From Botryotinia globosa (lineage: Eukaryota; Ascomycota; Leotiomycetes; Helotiales; Sclerotiniaceae), in contig RCSZ01000002.1 of the NCBI GenBank assembly GCA_014898425.1, forward strand, positions 248,001 through 312,000: a DNA stretch of 64,000 bases, read 5' to 3'. Every line of letters starts with the position of its first letter. The first letter of the stretch is position 1. Of the stretch, positions 1 through 11,026 are shown one piece after another. Under the pieces are notes generated by a model. The model was not told the DNA's origin. It saw nothing but the letters and a program-made list of their open reading frames with translations, and ran no database searches. The translations under genes were made by a program, and so were the position numbers.

Positions 1-614
1 GCGCCGCTTCCAATAATCTCAAACAAAAACCTAAAGCAGATGCCGAAGATGAAGATCCAGATGCCGAAGCCGAAGCCGAAGTCGAACAATCAGGAGAGTC
101 TAATGCTTCAAACAGTGTCCTGCAATATCTTTTCAGTCGCGTATCCTTCGTCTTGAGAAGAGAAACTCATCCAGCTACTGCAGACAATTTGATCCCCAAG
201 ACTTCTGCTCTTCAGCTCCTCGAAATCTTGTGCAGTAAATTGGAGCCTGAATCGTTGGTTCCCTCGCTGAGAACTATCATTCTCCCTCTGCATAATCTCA
301 CGGATCCTTCCATTCACATGCCGTACTCTACCGACGAACTCTTCCGCAATAATTACGAGGCGCTCAAATCGTCGAGTGAAGAGCTGTTGGAGACGTTGAA
401 GAGGAAGGTCGGAACCCAGGAGTACACAGATGCGTTGCTGAAGGTGAGAGAGGGGGTTAAGGAGAGGAGAGCGCAGAGGAGTGGAAAGAGAAAGATCGAG
501 GCGGTTAGTATGCCGGAGAAATTTGGAGAAGAGAAGAGGAAGAAGACGGAGAGGAAGAAGGAGAGGAGGAAGGAGAAGGGGGAGATGTTTAGTAAGAAGA
601 GGAATATGTGGTAG
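1..614 (+). CDS. utp20: UTP20, C-terminal part (5' end outside window)
   Basis: An open frame runs in from the left edge (codons start at base 3) to the TAG at 612-614. It gives about 203 residues: an acidic low-complexity stretch (residues ~14-35), then a helical segment beginning LQYLFSRVSFVLRRE, and a strongly basic Lys/Arg tail ending KKRNMW. This layout fits the C-terminus of the U3 snoRNP protein UTP20, a very large HEAT/ARM-repeat protein of the small-subunit processome that acts in the nucleolus on 18S rRNA maturation. The basic tail would suit nucleolar RNA binding. The assignment rests on sequence resemblance of the last ~150 residues only. Most of the gene lies upstream and cannot be judged. 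No intron is seen in this part. Confidence 0.75.
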   Translation, partial: AASNNLKQKPKADAEDEDPDAEAEAEVEQSGESNASNSVLQYLFSRVSFVLRRETHPATADNLIPKTSALQLLEILCSKLEPESLVPSLRTIILPLHNLTDPSIHMPYSTDELFRNNYEALKSSSEELLETLKRKVGTQEYTDALLKVREGVKERRAQRSGKRKIEAVSMPEKFGEEKRKKTERKKERRKEKGEMFSKKRNMW

Positions 615-1589
615 AGTGGATGTGTGGGATGGGATGGAATGAGATGTGATGTGATGAGATGGGTGGGGAGAGGGAAGATGAAAGAGCGTTGCATGTATGC
701 ATGTCTATTATTCACGGGCGATTTCAAATGGCGTTTGGGAAGGGGAAAATTTCTATCTTTGACATGTGAGTGCTTGCTTAGCTTTGTATTTATTGCAGCG
801 AGTCTGTCAATCAATCAGTCAGTCAGTCGCAGAATTCGCGATACTAGATGGAGTAGATGAATGAATCCTATTATATTAGTTAGTAATTTGTTTACATGCT
901 TTTATTTATTACAGTTACGAATTGATTTCTTGGATGCTGGTTTTGTTGTGTGTGGGTGGGTAGATGGATGGATGGATGGATGGGTGTAGGTTTAATTTGG
1001 GATTTGTGTTTATATTCGTTTGATGAGATGAGATGAGATGAGATGAGATTTGCAATAATTTTTCTGTTTGTATAGGTATTTGAAAGAAGAAAGATGGTAT
1101 ATATATATATATACATATAGATTTGGTATCGTTATGCTATACTCCTATTATCCCGTGATAGCTGAATTTCAAGGTATTATTACATTTTTGATCCGTGACG
1201 CTCATGGTTTTAATACACTGATTTCTTCTTGTGAGTGAGATTTGAGTTTGTTTTTGGATGCGTGTGTGTGTGTGTGTGTGTGTGTGTTCTCAGTATTCTT
1301 CCGGGAGGTGGAGTTGGGAATGTTGAGGTTGTTGTAGGGTTTGGGGTTGTGTGTTGGATGGCTTTTATTATTATATTGAGTTCGAAACTGCAGTTGGTGG
1401 TCCTCGGTGATACTGATTCTTGGTGATCTCGTGTGATGTATCGTGATGTGTTTGGTTTCGCATGGGTGTACCCGGATATCTTGTTACTTGAGGCCTAATC
1501 GAAAGACTTTCCTTCCAATATAACTCTCAGTCTTCGTCTCCAATTGTTCGTACACCTCCGCTTAACATCTAAAGAACCGACTACATCCT
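615..1589. other. Convergent intergenic region with simple repeats
   Basis: This lies between the UTP20 stop and the stop of the ZIM17-like gene, so it holds two 3' flanks. It contains short low-complexity tracts: GATG/ATGG repeats around 963-985, five GATGA units at about 1021-1048, a TA run near 1097-1113 and a GT run at about 1262-1287. No convincing coding region is seen; the small open frames are made of these repeats. Confidence 0.6.
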
Positions 1590-2114
1590 CTATCTCCCCT
1601 CCCCTTCACTCCCCGCATTTCCTTCACCCTCACCCTCACCCTCCCTCTTCCTCTCCGTACTCGTCCCATCGCTCCAAAACTCCAAATTCCCATCCTCACT
1701 CAACGTCCCCTTTTTAACCAACATCCCCTTGTCCCTCATCAAATCCTCAATCGTCAATTTGCGATCTCCAAATATTCCCAGGTGGTCGGAAATCACATGT
1801 CGGTTTTTGCAGCTGGGACAGGTGATGAGGATGGAGCCGGAGTGGTAGCCTTGTTTGGAGATACGGTGCGTGGAGCGCGCGGAGCAGGGTTGGCAGGTGA
1901 AGGTTAGATCGTAGGAGGGTTGAGGGGCGCGGGGGGGAGTGGAGGATGGGGAGGAGGGCGAGGAGGAGCGGTCGGTGAGAGGTTTGGAAGGGGTGCTGTA
2001 GAGGCGGAGGTGGCTGAGGGAGAGGATGCGAGAGGGGAGTTTGGAGGTTGAGCATTGATGTTGATATCGGGAGAGAGCTCGGAAAGCTGCAAAGGTGGAG
2101 GATTTGAGTGACAT
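1590..2114 (-). CDS. zim17: Mitochondrial DNL-type zinc-finger protein (ZIM17/HEP1/TIM15-like)
   Basis: The 174-residue single-exon model uses the ATG at 2114, which begins MSLKSSTFAAFRALSRYQ: basic, hydroxylated and free of acidic residues, as expected for a mitochondrial presequence. The core from about residue 80 has YDLTFTCQPC, then a basic loop, then ITCPSC, followed by HVISDHLGIFGD. These two CXXC pairs and the DHLG segment are the DNL zinc finger. Known members are matrix proteins that keep mitochondrial Hsp70 soluble and support presequence import. The frame stays open another ~120 codons upstream of the ATG, but that part looks like 5' UTR. The C-terminus is a Glu/Gly-rich low-complexity tail. 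The gene is divergent from CUL3. Confidence 0.85.
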   Translation of the reverse strand: MSLKSSTFAAFRALSRYQHQCSTSKLPSRILSLSHLRLYSTPSKPLTDRSSSPSSPSSTPPRAPQPSYDLTFTCQPCSARSTHRISKQGYHSGSILITCPSCKNRHVISDHLGIFGDRKLTIEDLMRDKGMLVKKGTLSEDGNLEFWSDGTSTERKREGEGEGEGNAGSEGEGR

Positions 2115-3315
2115 TGTGATGAAAGGTTTTGTTGTGTTTGGAGGAGGGGCTTGTAGGTTTGATCGATCTCTCTTCTGTGTGTGAAACGAGGGAGAGGATT
2201 GTAGGTTTGATCGATCTCTGTTCTGTGTGAAACGGAGAGAGGTGATGGTAGAATGGAAGGAATCGTAACAGGATTCTCCTATTGATGTAGATAGAAATTG
2301 ATTTGGGAGGTTTAAAACAGATACCAATCGAAAGAAAATCAATAATAGAAGAGAGGAGTGTTTATTGAGATGAAAGTTCTTGATCGAGTAGAGTAGAAGT
2401 TTGGGGAAGGCTACGGAATTGATTGCGATAAGGAAATTTATTTTATTTACCGCTTTGTGATTCTGCCGATATGACGAGGACAAGGCTGGGTAGGACAGGA
2501 TAGGGCAGAGTGTACCTAGTAGGTCAGATGGAAAAGCTTTGATATTTTATTAATCTTTACTAGTGTTTGCTAGCGTTATATATTTCCACGAAACTAGATG
2601 AAATAGCTGAAGTCATATGGCAGTGGTGTTTATTATTTGAAATAAAATATTATTATTTGAAATAAAATATTATTATTTGAAATAAAATATTATTATTTGA
2701 AATAAAATATTATTATTTAATATAAAATATTATTATTACTATTATTAATATTATTACTCTTATTACTACAACTACTATATACAACTACTACTACCCGTCT
2801 ACTAAAGAATATCTAGATTTCACTTATGATTATTCACCGTCTTCATATTCAAGGATTAGCTTCAAGAGTATAAATGCTTTGATTGGTGGCAAAATAAAAT
2901 TGTTTACTAAGCTCGAGTAACCCATAGGTACTCAGTATAGCTCAGTACTAGCAATTACTAGTACAGTACAGTCTTTGAAAGATTCCATGTCATATCATAT
3001 GTATTGAACTTTCATGAACCACTTCACTATTTTAATTTCATTTCAACCTTTGATCTCTTATACTTAAGAATCTATGCTCTATGCTCTTCCTCTTCTCACA
3101 ATACAAAAACCACCCTCTCTCTACCTTACCTCAGTCATTTCACATTCCCCATCACAATTTCATGGCAATTATCTCGAGCCTTGATCTTATCTGACCCCTC
3201 ACCAGACAGAACACCACCGAACTTCAAACTTCCTCAAATCTGGAAGAGATATATCATATTGCAACATCTATTTGGAGAAATTGAATAATCAAGGGAAACT
3301 GAGAGATCTTTAAAG
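2115..3315. other. Divergent intergenic region between ZIM17-like and CUL3
   Basis: The 1.2 kb between two outward-facing starts should contain both promoters. It holds the 20-bp tandem repeat at 2631-2737, then AT/ACT-rich sequence, and pyrimidine-rich leader-like sequence from about 3090 to 3200 just before CUL3. A 94-codon open frame at 3004-3288 has no recognisable features and is probably leader sequence. Confidence 0.5.
2631..2737. repeat. 20-bp AT-rich tandem repeat, about 5 copies
   Basis: The unit TATTATTTGAAATAAAATAT is repeated head to tail five times from 2631 to 2730, with one or two mismatches in the last copy, followed by a partial TATTATT. The unit is partly self-complementary (ATATTTTATTT pairs with AAATAAAATAT). 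It sits in the divergent promoter region of the ZIM17-like gene and CUL3. Confidence 0.9.
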
Positions 3316-6226
3316 ATGATTTCGGGACGTGGTAGAGCTAGAATTCGTGCGCCTCGTAGGGTATGTATATATTCACTTCTTTTCACTTGGATACCTACCT
3401 ACACCTGCACACCTAGATCCTCCATACTCTTTCCTCGGACAAAAGCTACCTGTACCTTCTGGCGAGGGAATGAATAACTTCAACAAACTTTCAAAACTTT
3501 GTTTGCGCCAAGGTTAGATTATCAAGTAATTCAAAATGCCTCCCTCTCAAGGACAGTCTTTTGATGCCGCCATTGCGCATGCCATTAGTACAAGTCAGAT
3601 GGTAGTTTGCCTCGAAGCATTCCCCTCCAGTCGCGATGGTCTTTATATTCTTGATATCTTTGCTAACTGATACTCTTCTGCCACACAGGCCTTTCAACGT
3701 GCCGGCGAAAAAAACGAATTCGAGATTCAATGGGAGATTTTACAAAATGCACTTCAAGAAATCCATGAAAAGAATGCAGGAACTCTATCCTTTGAACAAT
3801 TATACCGGGCTTCTTATAAAATCGTACTGAGGAAAGACGGAGATTTACTATATGAACGAGTCAAAGTTTTCGAGGAGCAATGGTTCGCTGGAAAAGTCAT
3901 GCCGACTATTCGCAAACTTATTACTTCAAATCTGGTCAATGTCGCTGCTGGTGGCGTATCTGGAACTGCCGCAAACGAACGAAGACTTACCGGTGAACAA
4001 TTTCTAGAAGGACTAAAGGCTTCATGGACGGATCACAATCTATGTATGGGTATGACAACTGATGTCCTCATGTATATGGATCGAGTTTATTGTGGCGATA
4101 ATCGCAAGGCTTCAATATACACTACAGCCATGGGACTTTTCCGGGATCACATTTTACGTTCACCACTTCTGGACAATTCGAGCATGATTACCTTTGATAT
4201 TCTCAACTCGGTTATATTGGATCAGATTGGAATGGAGAGAGAAGGTGATGTCATCAATCGACATTTAATCCGTTCGGTCATCTACATGCTAGAGGGTCTA
4301 TACGAAACAGACGCAGAGAATGAAAGCGAGAAGCTCTACATTACTGTTTTCGAACCTGCATTTTTAGCAGCTAGCAGAAAGTTTTACCAAGCAGAATGTC
4401 AAACGTTACTGAGGGACTCACCTGCTAGCACTTGGTTACGTCAAGCAAAGAGACGACTCGATGAGGAAGCTGATAGGTGTGATACGACTATCGCTCATTT
4501 CACAAGTAGGAAGATTCAAAAAGTTGTCGAACAAGAATTGGTCAGCAGTCATCTGAATGAATTTCTGGCGATGGAAGGCAGTGGCTTGCAGGCCATGATC
4601 GAAAACGACCGATTTGAGGATTTATCCATTCTATATCAACTCATCACTCGGATAGATGCAGGTAGGGGACCGCTGAAAGTTGCACTACAAGGTCGTGTGG
4701 TACAACTCGGTTTGGAAATCAACAAGATCATCGCTAGTGGGGATTTCGAAAATCCTGTGACAGCTGAGGATACCAAGCCCGAAGCAGAGGATGATGAAGC
4801 TGAAGGTGCGAAGAAGAAGGCTAAGCCAATGAATGCTGCGGCGAAGCAAACACTTGCAGCCATCAAGTGGGTTGATGAGGTCCTACGATTGAAGGATAAA
4901 TTCGACAATATGTGGAAGAAATGTTTCAATGAAGATACCATTCTGGAAACAGCTATCACCAAGAGCTTTTCGGATTTCATTAACCTTTTTGACCGATGTT
5001 CCGAGTACGTCTCCTTATTCATTGACGATAATCTCAAGCGTGGTATCAAGGGCAAAACCGAAGTTGAGATCGACGAAGTATTAGACAAGGCCACCACTTT
5101 ACTTCGATATATTCAGGACAAGGATATGTTTGAAAGATATTACAAGAAACATCTTGCGAAACGTTTACTACTCAACAAATCTGAAAGCACTGATGTGGAG
5201 AAGCAAATGATTTCTCGAATGAAGTTGGAAATCGGAAATTCATTTACAACGAAGCTGGAAGGCATGTTCAAGGATGTTACCATGTCCGAAGAACTTACCC
5301 AGAACTACAAAAAGCACATTGACAACGTTGGAGATAAGGATCGAAAACCAATCGAATTATCTGCTATTGTTCTTTCTACCAATTGTTGGCCTACGGAACT
5401 CATTGGTGGTGTTCCTTCATCAGAAGACGGACCTCGACAATATTGTAATTGGCCTGTGGAACTACAAAAATTACAAGATTCGTTCAAGGCATTCTATCTC
5501 AAAGATCGTAACGGTAGAATGTTGACTTGGCTAGGTAATTTGGGAAATGCTGATGTCAGATGTCATTTCCCCGCCATTCCAGGAGAAACAGGACCGAAGA
5601 GTAGGGACAGAAAGTATGAATTAAATGTGAATACTTATGGCATGATCATTTTGATGCTTTTTAATGATCTACCAGACGGTGCAACTTTATCGTATGAAGA
5701 AATTCAAGAACGTTTGAATATTAGCGATAAAGATTTACCACGTGCGTTGATGCAACTCTCTGGTCCACCAAAATCTCGAGTTCTTCTTAAGAAACCTGGA
5801 AAGCCTAATGAATTGCCTACAACGGGTGATGTTTTCACATTCAATGCCGGTTTTGTTAGTAAAGCTGTCAAGATCAAGGTTCAAGCAATGGGTGGACAAA
5901 CTAGCAAGGTCGAAGGAGCTGAAGAAAGAAAATTGACTGAAGAAAGAAATGATGAACATCGAGGAAATGTTATGGATACAGTTATTGTCCGAATCATGAA
6001 GTATGTTTTCCCTGCTCTCAATCTGCGTTATGTACTAATAAACTGTTATAGGGCACGTAAAGAATGTCCTCATCAACAACTCGTTACAGAAGTCATTTCA
6101 CAACTTTCACAACGCTTCCAACCTAATATCAACATGATGAAACGACGTATTGAAAGTTTAATCGAAAGAGAGTATTTGGAAAGAATCGAAGATGCTAAAG
6201 TACCTACTTATAAGTATTTGGCTTGA
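3316..6226 (+). CDS. cul3: Cullin-3, scaffold of BTB-type E3 ubiquitin ligases
   Basis: Proposed exons are 3316-3360, 3557-3601, 3689-6000 and 6052-6226, giving about 857 residues. Exon 1 encodes MISGRGRARIRAPRR and ends exactly at GTATGT. Exon 2 is short and phase 0; its acceptor after GGACAG is the least certain junction. The protein has the cullin N-terminal helical repeats (SFEQLYRASYKIVL near residue 65), a Lys/Glu-rich insertion (~residues 385-405), the cullin homology domain (DKDMFERYYKKHLAKRLL) and the C-terminal winged helix. The neddylation motif VRIMKARK is restored only when the 51-nt intron 6001-6051 is removed; its acceptor lysine is about residue 801. CUL3 pairs BTB substrate adaptors with Rbx1/E2. 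The last intron is in frame and stop-free, so unspliced mRNA would still be readable. Confidence 0.93.
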
Positions 6227-7075
6227 TTTTTTTATTCGACTCTTTCTTTTATCGGAAAATTCCATGGGTTGGTTGGCTGGATAGAATGTATTCATGGGAT
6301 GAGGTGCGTTCAGGGAACTTTGGGAATTTATGCTTTCGCGGTTAATTGCATTGGACTTGATATGATATGTCATGCCAGATCCATATCACGTTCATAGGAT
6401 TGCATAGCACAGCATAGCATTTCTTACAAACTGGTGCAAAGGTACTGGTGCTGAGGTGTTGAAAAATGGGTATCGGGAATGGGTATGAAAGATAATTGAA
6501 TTCTTTTAATTTTGACTTTAAGTTCTTCTTTTTGAAAGGAAGAAAGAAAGGAGGAAGGAGAGAAGGCAAGGAATGGCGTATGGTATGATGTGGTATGATA
6601 TGAAATACTTAATGAATGGCATGCTGCATATATGAATGAATGGATGAACGAAGAGGAGTTTTATGAGATGAGGTGTGATGAGTTGAGGTGTGATGTGGAT
6701 CTGTATAACTGTATTATATCGCATTGTATATATCATATTGTATATATCGCATTGCTATGTCTTGAAGAGAAAACAGTGAAGAAAGGGGTTTTCAAAAAGA
6801 AAGAGGGAACGAAGAATACAACTATCTATCTATGTGTCTATCTATGTGGGTAGGTAGCTAAATACCTAGAAATCTACATAGTAGTAATTTTAATTGTAAT
6901 TGTAATAAACAATACTTAATTCATCAAGGAGATCCTCATAGTAGGTAATCTTGAAAGGATTATATTTGATTGTTTAATTGTGAAAGGGGAAGGGAAAGGG
7001 AAAGAAGGGGAGGGGAGAGGAGGGGAGGAGGAGAGGAGAGGATCTATATTCGAGTAGGGGGTTTTAATGATATAT

Positions 7076-7169
7076 TGAGATTTTTAATGAGATTTTTAAT
7101 GAGATTTTTAATTAGATTTTTGATTAGATTTTTGATAAGATTTTTGATTAGATTTTTGATAAGATTTTT
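7076..7169. repeat. Degenerate 12-bp minisatellite
   Basis: About eight units of GATTTTTAATGA or GATTTTTGATTA/GATTTTTGATAA follow each other. The units drift gradually from left (TAATGA) to right (TGATAA), as expected for tandem expansion with accumulating substitutions. Confidence 0.8.
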
Positions 7170-7640
7170 TCTTTTTCTTATTTACATGATATATTAATCA
7201 ATGAACTTTTTATCGCTATTTCTTATTCGAACTTTCAATTTCGAATCTTAAAAAGAAGACTTACTCACTTTCCTTTTTGTCTATATGTAGATAGTTGTTT
7301 ATATACTAGTATTTTATCTATTTATTCTCTTTTAATTTATATATTTATCTTTTTTATTTTTTATTTTTTATTCTTATTTTCTTTTTTACTTTATTTATCT
7401 ATTTATTCACTTATCTCACTCATCTATTTCACCTCATCTTATCTTATTTCACACCCTCTCCTTATATTCATTCACGCATTCTATCTTCTATCTTCTATCT
7501 ATTCATCTTATTTTCTTTCTTTTCATTTCCATTTCCATTTTCATCTTCACCTCTTCCTCCCTTCCCACCTCCCTTCTCGTCTCCCTTTTCATTTATCAAA
7601 TTTTAGATTCAATAATAACAACAACACAGAAATTACTAAT

Positions 7641-7680
7641 GGGGGCAAGCCCCCAAACCCCCTAGCTCGCTACGCTCGAA
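7641..7680. repeat. 40-bp G/C-rich hairpin element, copy 1
   Basis: The sequence starts GGGGGCAAGCCCCC, a perfect 5-bp stem with a CAAG loop. A second C-run follows, then the box GCTCGCTACGCTCG. It is nearly identical to 12388-12428, inside an intron of the Zn2Cys6 gene, and stands out against its AT-rich surroundings. It is probably a dispersed short repeat; its mechanism of spread is unknown. Confidence 0.75.
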
Positions 7681-7740
7681 TTCTTTTTATTAAATTTCCC
7701 TTTCTTCGCGTCTCTCTCTTGTCTCTCTTCTCCTCTTTTG

Positions 7741-7975
7741 TAAAATAAAATAAAATAAAATAAAATAAAATAAAATAAAATAAAATAAAATAAAATAAAA
7801 TAAAATAAAATAAAATAAAATAAAATAAAATAAAATAAAATAAAATAAAATAAAATAAAATAAAATAAAATAAAATAAAATAAAATAAAATAAAATAAAA
7901 TAAAATAAAATAAAATAAAATAAAATAAAATAAAATAAAATAAAATAAAATAAAATAAAACAAAATAAAATAAAA
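7741..7975. repeat. (TAAAA)n microsatellite, about 47 units
   Basis: Some 235 bp of almost perfect TAAAA pentamers, with one CAAAATAAAA-type interruption near the right end. It ends about 19 bp beyond the stop codon of the S33 hydrolase gene, so it lies in that gene's 3' flank or 3' UTR. The long open frames through it (poly-ILFYF) are artefacts of the pentamer. Confidence 0.95.
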
Positions 7976-7993
7976 CAATACAATACAATATCA

Positions 7994-10120
7994 TTAAATC
8001 CTTCCTCTCCCCAACCTCCCATCATTATTCATCATTAATTCCCACACCGCATCTCTAATCTCTCCATCTACATCCTCTTCCCCCTCAACCCCCTTTCTCC
8101 CCCCCATCTCCCCGCCCCCAAAAGGCACCCCCTCAACCCCACACACCTTCCCCACATCCGGCAACTCCCCCCTCTGAAAATACGCTCTTACCACCCCCGC
8201 CGTACACCCCGACCCCGCACTCAAACTCGTATGACCAAATGAATCCTGCATCAGAACCCTCGCACCCACGAATCCCGCTGCATTCCTCTTCGCACTAATC
8301 AATGGCGTCACGTTATCCGCCGTATTCGCAATATACAGAATCGGATGCGATGTATTCCCTTCAAAGGGGCCTCTAAATCGCCATTTGGCGGGAGTAGTGC
8401 GACCCACACAGCTAAGTCTGAATTCGACACCGATGGCGCCGGCGGCGGGGGCGGAGGCAATGAGGTTTGTAGCGTAGGTTTTGAAGGCGGAGAGGCTGGG
8501 AGGGAGGGGACCGCCGTCAGTACACATTATAGCTGCGCTAGCATCGGCGGTGGCTTCGGATTCTTCGTCTTCGTCGTCGATGGGAGGGGGGAGATCGTTG
8601 CAGGAATCGTGGGGACAGTCGCAGGTGAAGATTTCGCGCATGCCGAAGGTGGAGGTGAGATCGATGAAGGGGATGCCGTTGCCGGTTTCGAGGGCTTGGA
8701 GAACGGTGGCTAGGGAGGGGAAGAGGAGGATGGGGCGATAGAGAGAGGCCGAGATGAGACGTTTGAGGGAGGAGTAGGTTATTAGTTCGGGGAGGGAAGA
8801 GGCGTCTTGCGGGGAGATGAGGATAGGGTGTATTTTTAGTTGGGAGAGGAGAGTCGCTAGGCGAGTGGAGATTTGGGAGGGAGTAGGGGAGTAGAAGGCG
8901 CAGATGCTGGGGCCGGATAGGTGGCAATAGTGGTAGAATGCTGACATGATCTTTTCGGAGTCGTGAAGAAAAGAGGTGTGGGTGTTGGTTGACCATTCGT
9001 TGTAGTTTACGTTGCCTGGTTGGAGTTAGTATCGGAGTTTACTTTATGAGGTTCATTTCGATGATCATTTTTATATACGAAAGCGTATTATGTAGTGTTT
9101 TTGGAGGATTGAGAAGTACCTGGGAGAAGAAGAGAGCAGAAAGGGCACTTGGAAAAAGAAAACTATTCCACAGTTACATACCATCACTAACCATCCTCTC
9201 CACCAAATCGGGATACATAGCCGCAAACACACCACCCAAAAATGTCCCATAACTAAATCCCCAATACCTCAACTTTTCCGTGCCCGTCTTCCTCATAATC
9301 TCAAGCATATCACGTGCTACACTCGTCGTACTCACAAATTTTAATAACGATTCCTCTCCTCTAGCTCTCGCTTCCCGTTCCATGTTTTCCTCACAAGTTT
9401 TCGAAAGAGCACTCGCTCTCGCATATGCATCATTCAGCATCCCCGGGTGCGAATCCACTACTCCTACATCACTCAATCTCCAAATCTTTGCATTTTGACG
9501 CGAGGATCCCCAGCAATTGATGAGAGGTGTTGAAGCCCCTATCCCTCGCGGATCAAAAGATATGATATCGTGATTTTTACCGACGATTTTTTGAAGATTG
9601 TATCCATTTCTTCGGAGGGAAAAGGTTCCTGAACCGCCCGGTCCGCCAGGATTAGTGAAGACGGGACCGAGGTAGTTGGTTAGATCTGTTGCGGGGATTT
9701 TGATGATTGCGAGGGAGATTCTGGAAGGATTGGAATTGTTAAGCCAGTCTAGTGGTAGGGAAAGACGAGCACATTGAAACGTTGAGTAGCAAGCATGCCA
9801 GATAAGGGATTCGCTTGGTTCGACCTGGAGATGTGAGAATGTGGAGGAGTTTACATGGGGAAAGAACTTACAGCTTTCCACTGCCAACCTGCTTTCGCGA
9901 TAACTGGGGCTAGATTATTCAATTCGAGGTTTGCAGGAGATGTTAGTTGTGAAGGGATTCCATAATGCCATATGGTAAGAATGAAAGTGCCAAGGAGGAG
10001 AGCTGAATAGAATTTTAGTAGCGAGTATCCTTGAGATTGAGTTGGGGGAATTCTAGATGTTGTTCCCTGCTTAGACGTCATTGTAAATTTGCATACAATA
10101 ACATCTTGAAGAGTATTCAA
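7994..10120 (-). CDS. Membrane-anchored alpha/beta hydrolase, peptidase S33 / TAP-like
   Basis: Three exons on the minus strand (10120-9872, 9824-9182, 9015-7994) give 637 residues. The two introns (47 and 166 nt) have clean GTAAGT/GTATGT donors and CAG acceptors. A hydrophobic segment near residues 30-50 (FYSALLLGTFILTIWHYG) is a likely signal anchor. Catalytic features appear in order: oxyanion motif NPGGPGGSG, nucleophile elbow GFSYGT, acidic residue in NTADNVTP and histidine in DSFGHTS. This is the layout of tripeptidyl-aminopeptidase-like S33 hydrolases with a TAP C-terminal domain. The substrate is unknown; it could be a secreted or vacuolar peptidase or an esterase. A second in-frame ATG at 10081 (MTSKQGTTSR) would shorten it by 13 residues. 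It is divergent from a transcription-factor gene. Confidence 0.88.
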
Positions 10121-11026
10121 ATAGAGACATTCACAAGATTGAGGATTTTGGCAACCTTGACGTTGTTATATTGCTTGAGGCTTACTCCGTACATGATCAT
10201 CCAACGGAATAATATGAGACAACTTCAATATCAAAGAGCTGAACCTACTACGTCTACCTATTATGATCTATACTCACCAATAATACTGAGGTGATACTAA
10301 TCAAGATAGATTAGGAAAGAACATCTTTAATCCGGGAAGTGCGAGTGGTTGAATGACAGACAGATAAGCATATGAATCTCCCAATAAGATTCATTGAATC
10401 GTCGTTGCTCTCGGGCATTCATCTACATCTTAGAACTATAGATGAGATTCGTAAGATCTTACAATATCCAAGCCAAGATATCTCTGAAGAGTCGTTTGGT
10501 CGTTGTTTCACCCGTACAACCCGTGATATTATTAACTTTACCCGATAAGAATGATAAGAAACTGTGGTCTGTCTGTCTGTCCGTCTGTCTGTCAACTTGT
10601 GTGGAGTTAGATGGCGGTTTGCGATTGAAACCCTTTCCTTTTCGAGTAAGTCGAGCCGATGTCAAGTTTTTCTCGTGTCCAGTTACTTTTTCTCCTTGAG
10701 AAATCAATCATTTCTCCATTCTCAAGACACTCTCTCACACAAACGCCTCTCTGCAATCAAATTCTCGTGGATTATCTACCCGATATACATACAGTAAATG
10801 ATATTTGAGGACATTATTAGCTTACACTCATATATTCCCAATTCCTCACCTGATTCGACGATACGATATTCAAAGTTGTCGTAAATTATACTAGCCATAC
10901 AGTACGAAGAGTCACGAGTCTGTAATCACGATATTAGATTCTATTTGTGTACAACAATGTGTGACGGGTAATCATTTATGCAAGTGTCCGCTTCAGCTCA
11001 GCATCATTTCCTCTCTTCCGTACTCG
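10121..11026. other. Divergent promoter region, S33 hydrolase / Zn2Cys6 gene
   Basis: This 0.9 kb lies between two outward-facing starts. It contains a CTGT microsatellite (10567-10593, one CCGT variant) and otherwise unique sequence with several short open frames that show no protein signature. Because a transcription factor and an enzyme share it, the factor could control its neighbour, but no binding site was recognised. Confidence 0.45.

Larger units (their letters stand above)
6227..7993. other. Convergent low-complexity intergenic region
   Basis: This 1.8 kb separates the CUL3 stop from the stop of the S33 hydrolase gene. It is a mosaic of simple sequence: purine-rich GGGA runs (6985-7060), a degenerate 12-bp minisatellite (7076-7169), T-rich pyrimidine tracts (7280-7590), a G/C-rich hairpin element (7641-7680) and a long TAAAA microsatellite (7741-7975). 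No gene is recognisable. Confidence 0.6.

Noticed and set aside
7662..8025. Three long open frames of poly-ILFYF
   Set aside because: They are translations of the TAAAA microsatellite in different frames and contain no other protein sequence.
8345..8996. Several 86-152-codon frames antisense or shifted to the S33 hydrolase
   Set aside because: They are shadows of a GC-rich exon; the catalytic motifs are only in the chosen frame.
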